From Reclinomonas americana ATCC 50394 (Eukaryota; Jakobida; Jakobea; Jakobida): a stretch of DNA of 42,795 nucleotides. The translations under genes and the position numbers were made by a program. Positions 9,953 to 19,032 of the stretch are shown piece by piece; the first letter of the stretch is position 1; each line of letters opens with the position of its first letter. The notes below the pieces were generated by a model. The model saw nothing but the letters and a program-made list of their open reading frames with translations, had not been told where the DNA came from and did not search any database. Location of the stretch: the NCBI GenBank assembly GCA_048213135.1, contig PS015537.1, forward strand, positions 1 to 42,795, read 5' to 3'.

Positions 9953-10219
9953 ATGCGCAACTCGTCGCCCGCTCATTTGCAACACACACTGAGACAGTCT
10001 GCTCGCGACACTCTTACTCGCTCAATGACACAACGCGCAAAGAGCATTGATGGCTCTGTGGAGCTGCGTGTGCTCAACGAGACCAGTGATGACGACACAG
10101 CAGAGGAGGGAGAACAACAACGACGAGCGCGTAACCGTCGCACGCGCAGTCACGATGTTCTGGGAGATGATGATGATGAAGCAGAGGACACAGGCACAGC
10201 ATCAAGTCAACGATCACAG
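9953..10219 (+). CDS. First exon of a plus-strand gene, probably the PH-domain protein
   Basis: An 89-codon exon from ATG 9953 to a donor GTGCTT at 10220, phase 0. An in-frame ATG at 9917 is possible. The product is polar with basic and acidic clusters (SIDGSVELRVLNETSDDD, then DDDDEAED) and no recognised domain. It points into the gap before the PH-domain exons, so it is likely the disordered N-terminus of the same protein; the link cannot be shown. Confidence 0.4.
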
Positions 10220-10239
10220 GTGCTTATGTAGACGGTGTA

Positions 10240-10949
10240 NNNNNNNNNNNNNNNNNNNNNNNNNNNNNNNNNNNNNNNNNNNNNNNNNNNNNNNNNNNNN
10301 NNNNNNNNNNNNNNNNNNNNNNNNNNNNNNNNNNNNNNNNNNNNNNNNNNNNNNNNNNNNNNNNNNNNNNNNNNNNNNNNNNNNNNNNNNNNNNNNNNNN
10401 NNNNNNNNNNNNNNNNNNNNNNNNNNNNNNNNNNNNNNNNNNNNNNNNNNNNNNNNNNNNNNNNNNNNNNNNNNNNNNNNNNNNNNNNNNNNNNNNNNNN
10501 NNNNNNNNNNNNNNNNNNNNNNNNNNNNNNNNNNNNNNNNNNNNNNNNNNNNNNNNNNNNNNNNNNNNNNNNNNNNNNNNNNNNNNNNNNNNNNNNNNNN
10601 NNNNNNNNNNNNNNNNNNNNNNNNNNNNNNNNNNNNNNNNNNNNNNNNNNNNNNNNNNNNNNNNNNNNNNNNNNNNNNNNNNNNNNNNNNNNNNNNNNNN
10701 NNNNNNNNNNNNNNNNNNNNNNNNNNNNNNNNNNNNNNNNNNNNNNNNNNNNNNNNNNNNNNNNNNNNNNNNNNNNNNNNNNNNNNNNNNNNNNNNNNNN
10801 NNNNNNNNNNNNNNNNNNNNNNNNNNNNNNNNNNNNNNNNNNNNNNNNNNNNNNNNNNNNNNNNNNNNNNNNNNNNNNNNNNNNNNNNNNNNNNNNNNNN
10901 NNNNNNNNNNNNNNNNNNNNNNNNNNNNNNNNNNNNNNNNNNNNNNNNN
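10240..10949. other. Assembly gap
   Basis: A run of 710 N inside the putative PH-domain gene, bounded on the right by a long CTC repeat. Confidence 0.99.
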
Positions 10950-11055
10950 CTCTCTCTCTCTCTCCTCCTCCTCCTCCTCCTCCTCCTCCTCCTCCTCCTC
11001 CTCCTCCTCCTCCTCCTCCTCCTCCTCCTCCTCCTCCTCCTCCTCCTCCTCCCTC
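10950..11055 (+). repeat. (CT)n followed by (CTC)n microsatellite
   Basis: About 105 bp of CTCTCT then uninterrupted CTC triplets, which end in the polypyrimidine tract of the acceptor at 11078. The Pro, Leu or Ser runs encoded across it are repeat artefacts. Confidence 0.95.
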
Positions 11056-11078
11056 TCCTGTTGCTGCTCTGCACACAG

Positions 11079-11954
11079 CCCTCCTCGGCAAGGACAAGTG
11101 GCAGCGTCGTTTCGTGCAGGTGCACGAGCATTACATTCTGTACGCGAAGAAGGCGGGCGCGGTGCGTTGTCTTACACCCTTCCCTCTGTCGACCCTCTAT
11201 CGACTCTCAATGGAGATCGCTGACCTTCTCTTGTCTGCGCAACGCAGACGACCCCATCGGGAGTCATTCCGCTGCTGCCCGTCGGCACCGTCAAGGAGTG
11301 CACCAAGACCGAAGGTCGATTCCGCGACTGCTTCGAGGTGGACCAGACGACGGTGGCCGCCTCGCCCAGTGGCGCCACCGGCAGCGCCTCCGCCGTCACC
11401 ATGACGACCACCACGGGATCGTCGTCGCTCTCCGGTCGTGTCGGCAAGAGCCGCTGCTTTGTCGTGCGGTCGCCCATGTCGGTGCTGAAGACGAGAACGG
11501 TGCGCCTCCCCAAGCTACAGTGCCTTGCGTAGCTCGTATCTTGACACTACTCCTAATGCAGGCCATTGTGACCGAGTCCACACTAGACGAGCTGCTGGCC
11601 GTTTCCTGCGCAGGCGGTGACTCGTCGCCACTGCGACCGCACCTGCTCGGCGCCCGATCGTACTACTTCCAGGCGGCCACCGAAGACGAGCGCAAGGAAT
11701 GGGTGTCAGTCATCCGCAACAACCTCAGCATCACTCGAGTTGCGTGCAACAAAAGAACACAAGCTCGTTGTGCTGGGCACTGAACGTCGCCACACTTGCA
11801 GGGTGGTCTGTCACGTGCTGCAGCTGCTGTGCGTCAAGCCATGCAATCCGTGGCCTGTGGCGTGGAGGGCATCAACTGGCAAGCAGTTCTCGACGAGCTG
11901 TACCCACCGGTGGCTCGAGCAGCGCAGTTGGCAAGGCAAAAGGCTGCAACGTAA
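11079..11954 (+). CDS. PH-domain protein (N-terminus in a gap)
   Basis: Exons 11079-11161, 11248-11499, 11562-11738 and 11802-11954 (stop TAA 11952-11954) join in phase 0. The first exon opens a pleckstrin-homology domain with LLGKDKWQRRFVQVHEHYIL and YAKK; the second has IPLLPVGTVKECTKTEG and a Ser/Thr/Gly-rich insertion of about 40 residues; the third closes the domain with YYFQAATEDERKEWVSVIRN, the characteristic C-terminal helix with its Trp. The last exon is a short Ala-rich helix ending KAAT. PH domains bind phosphoinositides or proteins at membranes. No enzymatic domain is visible, so an adaptor role is likely. One intron (11739-11801) starts GTTGCG. The gene ends 78 bp before the start of the CASP gene on the same strand. 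Confidence 0.8.
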
Positions 11955-12032
11955 AGTAAAGGCGCAAAAAAAGGGCGTCCTCTCGTCCTTTGTTCTTCGT
12001 TTCTCTCTTGTTGTGAGAGAGCGCGTGCAGCC

Positions 12033-15000
12033 ATGGACGGGTACTTCTTCGGCAGTGCAGCTGCTGCTGTGGAGGACGCCGAGGCAGCTCGCAAAGCAGA
12101 GATTGAGCGCATTGCAGAGCATTGGGATGGTGTGTGTCTCTCACTCTCTCTCTCTCTCTGTGTCTCTCTCTCACACGCGCGCAAGCAGCATTCAGCTTGG
12201 ATGCAGTGCGAGGAGATCTCTTTGCAATGACCACCGAGTCAGCAGAGTGGAAAGAGGCGGCAATGCAGTCGCGGAAACGACTCGGAGAGCACACTCGAGG
12301 TGTGTGTGTTCTCTCTCTCACACACACTGTCTGCTGCCTCTCTCTCACACATGTGTGAGACACAGCATTTGCCACACTGAGCGATGCAGAGAAGCTCGGC
12401 AACGCTCTTCGCCAGTTGCTGAAAGAGTATCAACATGAGGTCGACAGTCTCTTCAAACGCGATGTGGTGCGCCACTCACACTCACAGGGAGAGAGAGGAG
12501 CGCTCTCATCGTGCAAGTGCTGACTCCTCTGCTGCGGCCACAGAAACTATCGCAGTTCGTGATTGAGTTGTACGGAAAGCTGCGGGATCTTCCGGATCCG
12601 ACAGTGGCTGTCAGTGTCGCGCGAATGCAGTATGATGGGGGATCGTTCATTGCGAGAGCGTTGGGCGGAGGCAGCAGTGGGGCGGCGGGTGCTGCGTCGG
12701 CTGAGGTGGCGCAGCTGCGACGGACGGCGACCGATCTGCAGGCGCAGGTGGAGCGCATGGAGAGTGAGTTGAATGCGGTGCATGAGCGACACGCGGCAGC
12801 GGTGATGCATGAGGTGTGCGCGTGTGTGTGTGAGAGGATGTCGCAGGGAGTATGTCTTGGAATGGCTCACTGTGTTGGGAGCAGCGCGAGGAGGCTGTGC
12901 GAGTGGCGCAGGCGTCGTGGGCGGAGAAGAGCAAGCTGAATGAGCAGGAACACTTGCAACGAGAGCAGTCGCTGTTGCGTGATGATGTTGGTGCGCTGTG
13001 AAAGGGGGAAGGGGCGCAACTGAGTGGCAAGTGTTCGTGGACAGGTATACGCAGCTGAATGAGTTGCAACGGGAGTGCGCCGACTTGCGGCAGACGCAGG
13101 ATCGGGTGAGTGCGCAGGCGTTGGATGCGCGCACTCGGCTCGAGTCGCAAATGGCCATCAAGGATCGCGAGGCCGAGTATCTGCGTGAGGAGGTGGAGCG
13201 GCTGCAGCAGCAGCTGGAGGAGGCGTTGCATGCGTCGCGTAGCTCGGCCGCCGCCGCCGCTGCCTCGCAGTACTCTGCGGCGGCCATGCATGAGCAGTCG
13301 CTGCAGATGGAATGTTGCGTGGATGTGGATGGTCACGTGTGTGTCGCACCCTCTGCTAACCGCCGTCCACAGTGGACCAGAGGAGAGCTGAAGTTTCCAA
13401 CCTGGAGTCGCAGCTGGATGCGGCCGAGAAGGAGCTGAGGGAACGGACACAGAGAGCGCAAGCCGAACGCACCGAGTGGGAGACGCGGTTGCGAGAGACG
13501 CAGGCACAATTACGCGCCGCAGAGAAGGAGGTATGTGCGTGTGTGTGGGCGAGGGAGAGGGAGTGTGTTCTTGCTTACGCCGTCACAGATCCACAGCCTG
13601 GCCGTGAAACTGCGACTCTTGTCGCCCGAGGACGGTGACGAGAGTGCGGCCATTGCCGACATTCGCGCATCGTCGCTGGAGAATATGTTGTCGAGCAAGA
13701 ACCGACGGTTGCTGGCTGAGAACACACAGCTCAAGGTTTGTTTTCGGGGCGCACGCTCTTGTCGCTAATGTGCGCTGACTTATCCTGTTCCAGTTGCGAG
13801 TGCAAGAGTTGATGACGGACGGTGACGAGCTGCGCTTGCAATTGGGCGCTGCCAACGAAGCCGCGCAGTCGTACAAGGCTCAAATCACCACACTCGAGGC
13901 ACAAGTGCAGCGGCTGCTGTCTTCATCAAACCCCTCGTCTCCGACGGCTGGTGGAGCTCGAAGTGCAGTGGGATCGTTGTCGGTATGTGGTTGAAAAGGG
14001 AAAAGCACGTGCAATGTTTTTCACTCAAAAAAGTCTCGCTCTGCGTGCAGAATCGTGTGGCCCCGTCAGACAATGACGACGCGGAGTCCACCAGCGGCAG
14101 CATCCTCCTGCAGGCCCTCGATGGCGACGGTGTTGCATCATCGCCTGTCCACTCTCCACGTTGCGTCGAGACAGTTTTTCTTGTTTACGAGTGCGTTGCT
14201 TTCTCACTCACTCGCTGTGATGCGCGCAGTGTCGGACTTTGGCTCGGCGACTGCATCACCACCGCGGGCTGCACCGGTGCGCTGCGGCTGTACTTCCTGC
14301 TTCTTTGTTCATTTTCCTGACTCGTTCCACCAGGCGGATCCACCCAACTCCCGGCGTGCAGCAGCCCCTGCTGGCCCGGCGGCCGACAGTGCCATTGTGA
14401 ATACCATTGCACAGCAGCGTGATCGCCTGCGTGAGAAGAATCAGGATCTGGAGCAGGTGCTGAGCTCGCATTCGACTTCCCAGCCTGCGAAACCCTCACT
14501 CACTGTGCATCACAGCAAGTGGAGTCGCTCCAGCAGCAAGTGCGTGCCAAGGGTCGCGAGATTGTGGCACTGACGGAAGACAACATTCGGTTGTACGAGC
14601 AGCTGCGCTTTGCGCGGTCGGCCACCAGCAAGGTGAGAGCGCGCACTGCTGCATGCAGCCCCTTCCTCGCCGCCACTGACCTATTGCGTGGGCAGGACGA
14701 CGACGACAGTGAAGCAGGTGGAAGTGGGTCGGCATCCTCTGCTGCCGCGGCTGGACTTAATCGGAGAGGCACCGGTGCACCCGACATGGAGGCCAAGTAT
14801 GCAGCCATTTATGAGCATCGCCTCGATCCATTTGCCGCATTCCACCAAAAGGTTTTTACGTGCAGTGTTGGGTGGCTGAAGGACGCCTGAGAACTCATCC
14901 CCTTCCCCTCTCACACGCACACAGGAGCGAGAGCGACGGATTGCTTCGCAAGGAGCCGCCGATCGGGTGGTTTTCAAAGCCAGCGAGATATTCCTCTCGA

Positions 15001-15202
15001 GTCGCGTGGCCCGCCTGTTTCTGCTGGGCTGTTGCGTGACTGCAGCTCTCCCCTTCTCTTTGTTTCCCGGTGCTAATCGTGTTGCACAGATGCCCTGCTT
15101 CTGCATCTGCTGGTTGGCGTGACGCTGTATTCCTACATGCTTGGCGGTGCCGGGAGCAGAAGAGGTGGTGGTGGTGGCGGCGGTGTGGGAGGAGGGGGAT
15201 GA
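12033..15202 (+). CDS. CASP/COY1-type Golgi coiled-coil membrane protein
   Basis: Sixteen exons (12033-12129, 12189-12299, 12366-12466, 12544-12813, 12885-12973, 13045-13313, 13373-13530, 13589-13735, 13794-13982, 14051-14159, 14230-14276, 14334-14456, 14516-14632, 14696-14851, 14925-15030, 15090-15202) give 733 residues in one frame. The N-terminus has the CASP signatures WKEAAMQSRKRLGEHTR, LLKEYQHEVDSLFKRD and ELYGKLRDLPDP; a long coiled coil follows; the C-terminus has SLENMLSSKNRRLLAENTQL, VNTIAQQRDRLREKNQDLE, TEDNIRLYEQLRF and EHRLDPFAAFHQKERERR, then one membrane helix near residues 692-716 and a Gly-rich tail. Length and order match the family. CASP is a tail-anchored golgin-like protein of intra-Golgi retrograde traffic. 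Four introns begin GTTGCG. Its stop lies 49 bp from the stop of the convergent neighbour. Confidence 0.95.
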
Positions 15203-15251
15203 GGGGGATAACGAGTACAACAATGATACTAGATTGTTCTTTATACGCATA

Positions 15252-16996
15252 TCACCAGTCGCCACCGCCTCCGTCAAAGCCAGAGCCACCGCCAAAGTCA
15301 ACGTCATAACTGGAGCTGAAACTCGACTCGACCGACGCACCACCACTGTCGTCGCCGCTGCCGAACCAAGACGACGAGGAGGCGGCTTCCACGCCGGAAA
15401 AGTCTCCTACAACCGCTGTTCCATGATGATGATGAGCGACGACACACACGTGCTGCTGCTGCGGGGAAGCGGAAAGCTCACCTCCCGGGTACTGCACGTG
15501 CAGACTGTCGAGTGCCAGGTGATACCACACATCTGCAAAGTGCGCCTCCGTGTACACTCCGCTGCCGCTGGCTTGCTGGTCACTGCAACGGAAAAGGCAA
15601 GATAAGCAGGCGTCGAGGAACGCTCCAGAAGCCACGCCCTCACCTCGAGTCCTCCGCAGCCTGCTGCTTGCCACCCGAGTCGTCCTCGCTGTCGAGGCCA
15701 CGGTGGTCGAATTCTCGCGGCCGCGGCCGGCGACACGCCGGGCACTCGTCCTTGCGCTGCAGCCAGTCGCCGATGCACTTGCGGTGGAAGCGATGGCCGC
15801 AGCTGAGTGTCTCCGCGTCGTTGTCTCGTGCCTCTTGCGGCGGCTGTGGCTGCTCCTGTGCCTCCGACTCGGCACTTGGCGAGAAATCGTCCAAGCAAAT
15901 GGCACACGTGGTGCACTGCTGCCGCCCGCGTTCCTCCATCTCCAGGCGCAACTTCTCCAGCTTCTCTTTGGTGGCCCTGCGCAACACAGTCAGTTGGCGA
16001 CGAGGCGCATCGAAAGCAGCCCTCCCCATTTCCACGCAACTGGTAACGAGCCAATCGCTGCCGCCGGCGGTACCACCGGCACGGGTACGTCACGAGCTTC
16101 GGCAGCAACACAATGCCCACCACCAGCAACAACGGTAGCACATTCTCCAAGAACCACGGCAGGGCGGTGGTGCTAAACCACGACTGCGCATGTGCCTTGT
16201 TCTCGCGCAACAACGCCACCATTTGCCGTACCAGCTTCTCCACGCCCGCGTCGTGCTCGCCTCGTCGCATCTCCGGCTTGATGCTGTCGACCAGCTGCGA
16301 GGCCATGCTGCTCGAGATCACCTGCGAGGTTTGATCTGCACGCATCGAGTCAGCTGCCTGCTGATTGTTCCGATCGAGCTGCAGCAGACGACGCAACGGC
16401 CAGTGGAGATGTACGCCTTGCGGTTCTCAATGGCCACCAACACCACAGCACCGTTCTGGCACTCCTTGCGTCCCACACCCCACAGATCGTGCACCTTGCG
16501 GGCAAAGTCGTCCGACGACCAGTCTTCATGCAGTCGGCGAATGACCACCACTGCCACCTCATAGCCGGCTTTCCCATCGCCACACTCGTGCTGGTGATCG
16601 CGGTTCAGTGCACTGAGCATCCAGTCGATGCGGAAGGCACTGGAGGGCGACAGAACAGCGTCTGGGTTGGAGAGCCAGCGCGGAAGCCGCTCTTCCAACT
16701 CGTTCACATCTGTGTAATGCGAAATGAGTTGTCAGACGACAGACAACTCCTGTGCGTGTGAGAGAGAGAGAGAGAGGGTGTGACACGCAACGCTGCTCTT
16801 GCTCCTCTTCTGGGAGGCTCTTCCACTGTTCGCGAATGGGCGCAAAGTCTGGAGGAACTCGCCGGAGACCGCATTTGCCGGGTTCCTTCTTGGGGTGGCC
16901 GACCGAGTGTGGTGTGTGTGAGGCAGTCACGGATGCAGTGAAGGCCAGTAGCAGGAGCAAGGCACATAGGGCTGAAGCATGGGCGAGTCGCACCAT
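15252..16996 (-). CDS. TPM domain - membrane segment - RING-H2 protein, copy 1
   Basis: Exons 16996-16792, 16709-16398, 16335-16041, 15976-15644, 15582-15482 and 15415-15252 give 469 residues. A signal peptide (LCALLLLLAFTASVTA) is followed by a TPM domain at about 70-215 (LPRWLSNPDAVLSP, GYEVAVVVIRRL, DLWGVGRKECQNGAVVLVA), a membrane helix at about 228-250, and a RING-H2 finger with Cys295, Cys298, Cys330, His332, His335, Cys338, Cys349 and Cys352, separated by a Gln/Glu/Pro-rich insert. The tail is Ser/Gly-rich and ends GGGGDW, like the Gly-rich Trp-ending tail of bacterial TPM proteins. The plan suggests a type I membrane E3 ubiquitin ligase with a lumenal or extracellular TPM domain. TPM domains have been linked to phosphatase activity in some proteins, which is not implied here. 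A start at 17059 is possible but would bury the signal peptide. Confidence 0.9.
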
Positions 16997-17123
16997 TGCT
17001 CTCAGAGACGAGCGAATGAACAAATGGAGGACACGTGGACAACTCAAGACACGTCGCACGGCGTTCCTTGCACTTCCTTTTCCTTCGTTTTACTGTACAA
17101 CGTCGCATTACTGTGGCGGCTGC

Positions 17124-18894
17124 TCACCACGATCCGCCACCACCACCAAAGCTGACACCGCCGGCGAATTTCGCCGCAGAGCTCAGCCAATTGGTGCCTC
17201 CGCTGCTGCTGGTGCCACCTGCTCCTCGGCGGGTGCCACTGCCCGAGTGCATCCACGAGAAGGAACGGCTGTGCCAGTCCAGAATGTGACCCGTTCCGTG
17301 GCCCGGGTAGCGCACGTGCAAGTTGCTCATGGCCAGATCGTGCCACGTCTCGGCAAAGGTGGCGGCCTGCACCACGCCGCTGCCCGACGCGCCTTCCCTG
17401 CGAGATCACGAGATGTGAGTGCGGGCCGCCACCTTTGCCGAGACGTGGCGACGCGCGCAACTGCTTGCCCGACGGTGAATTGTGGTCGTCGAGTCCGCGG
17501 CCGTCAAACTCGCGTGGTCGCGGGCGGCGGCACGCCGGGCACTCGTTCTTGCGATCGAGCCACTCGCTGATGCAGCTGTGGTGGAACCGATGGCCGCAGT
17601 TCAGCGTCTCCGGTCGCTCGTTCTCATTCACGCGTGCGCTGTTCTCGTCACCGTCATCTGCACCTCGAGTCAGTGGTGTCGTTCACCTCAGAGAAAAGGA
17701 TAAACGCCTGCAAGCACGCAACGACCCTCCAGCGCGTCGGTGCCCGGCAAGAACTCGCCGAGGCAAATGGCGCACATGCCACACCAGTCGCGCCCGCGAT
17801 TCTCCATCTCACTGCGCAGCTTGTCGAGCTTCTCCTTGGTGGCACGATAGCGCGCCATACGACGCCGCCGCATGAACCACGCGCACGGATACGTCACCAG
17901 TGCCGCCAGTCCACAAAACGCAAAGCACACAAGCGGCAGCAACACGAGTGGCGTCAACACCAAGAAGAAGCCGTTGACAATGGTCGCGATGAGGCGTGGC
18001 AACCACATGATGGCGCTCCACAGCATGCTCTCCTGCTCGTTGGCCTCCAACAGCACAGCAATTGACTCCACCAGCTTCTCCACGCCAACATCGTACTGTC
18101 GCGCCCGCATGTGCGGCTTGATATCGTCGATCAGCGACGAGGCCTTGGAGTCGGAGATCACCAGCGATGTTTGATCTACACAAGACTACAGGTCAGGCAT
18201 GTGCACAATACAATGAGAAGAGTCGGAGGTGTGCGCGCGCGCAACATCCAGTGGACACAAACGCCGATCGATCGTCAATCGCCACCAGCACCAGTGCGCC
18301 ATTCTGACACGTCTTCTGGCCTACACCCCACAGATCGTGCACCTTGCGAGCATATGACTCGGCCGACCACCGGGACGGCAACTGCCGGACCACAACAACA
18401 GCCACCTGTACGATACAGGCAGACAGACACGTGTTATGCTTGCGACTCGCGTACACAGGTTGATCGCATGCACGCCACGCCACACACCTCGTATCCCTTC
18501 AACTCGCCCCCGCAATCATGCGGGTGCTCTTGATAGAGCGTCGACAGCATCCAGTCGATGCGGAAAACGCTTTGTGGCGAGAGCACTGCGTCCGGATTCG
18601 ACACCCATCGCGGCAACGCAGACTCGGCCTCCTCTGCAAGCGGACACGTGTCACACACACACACACAGACTGAGCATTGCCTCTCTTACACACTCAACGA
18701 TAGACTCGCGCAGTCTCTGCAGCGCTCTTCCCGCTCACTCGTGCGCGGAGTGGCGCGAAATCAGCAGGCACTGCGCGCGCACTCAACGACGCCTTTGACT
18801 CTTTTGGATTGGGCAGTGCCTCGGGCGCGTACTTTCCCGCGCAGCTGCTGACAACCACAAGCAGCAGAAGAAGAAGAGTGAGGAGAAGACGCAT
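17124..18894 (-). CDS. TPM domain - membrane segment - RING-H2 protein, copy 2 (tandem paralogue)
   Basis: Exons 18894-18699, 18633-18488, 18405-18246, 18175-17723, 17657-17462 and 17397-17124 give 474 residues. The order matches copy 1: signal peptide (LLLTLLLLLLVVVSSCAG), TPM domain (LPRWVSNPDAVLSP, HDLWGVGQKTCQNGALVLVA), a membrane region with a long hydrophobic stretch (LVLLPLVCFAFCGLAALV), RING-H2 ligands Cys302, Cys305, Cys339, His341, His344, Cys347, Cys358, Cys361, then a Gly/Ser-rich tail ending FGGGGGSW. Copy 2 has its hydrophobic segment and first RING half in one exon, where copy 1 has an intron, and splits the TPM domain and the RING differently, so introns were gained or lost after duplication. 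It ends 127 bp upstream of copy 1. The upstream ATG at 18915 is an alternative start. A perfect inverted repeat spans its last 3' splice site. Confidence 0.9.
17342..17449. repeat. Perfect 26-bp inverted repeat with 56-bp loop across an intron-exon junction
   Basis: Plus-strand 17342-17367 is the exact reverse complement of 17424-17449. In the minus-strand transcript the first arm lies in the last intron of TPM-RING copy 2 and the second arm in the final exon (coding for the AATFAETW stretch). The acceptor at 17398 is in the loop. After one mismatch four more base pairs can form toward the loop. Confidence 0.95.
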
Positions 18895-19032
18895 TCTCAC
18901 AACGTGCAGTGACAAGTGTCGTGTATGACAGGATGTGCCGGATTTCCGCTCTCACGTGCTGCTCATGGGCCGACGTCGCGTCTCAACGCAGGTTCGCTCC
19001 CGCATGCACTCCACACACCACTGCGCGTGTGC
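18895..19032. promoter_or_regulatory. Divergent intergenic region, probable bidirectional promoter
   Basis: It separates the start of TPM-RING copy 2 (minus, 18894) from the chosen start of the THADA gene (plus, 19033). The THADA start is not certain, so the boundary is approximate. No clear core promoter element is visible. Confidence 0.25.

Noticed and set aside
15252-18894. Naming the TPM-RING genes as phosphatases
   Set aside because: TPM domains have phosphatase activity in a few cases only, and the visible RING finger points to a ubiquitin-related role; no catalytic residues can be confirmed.
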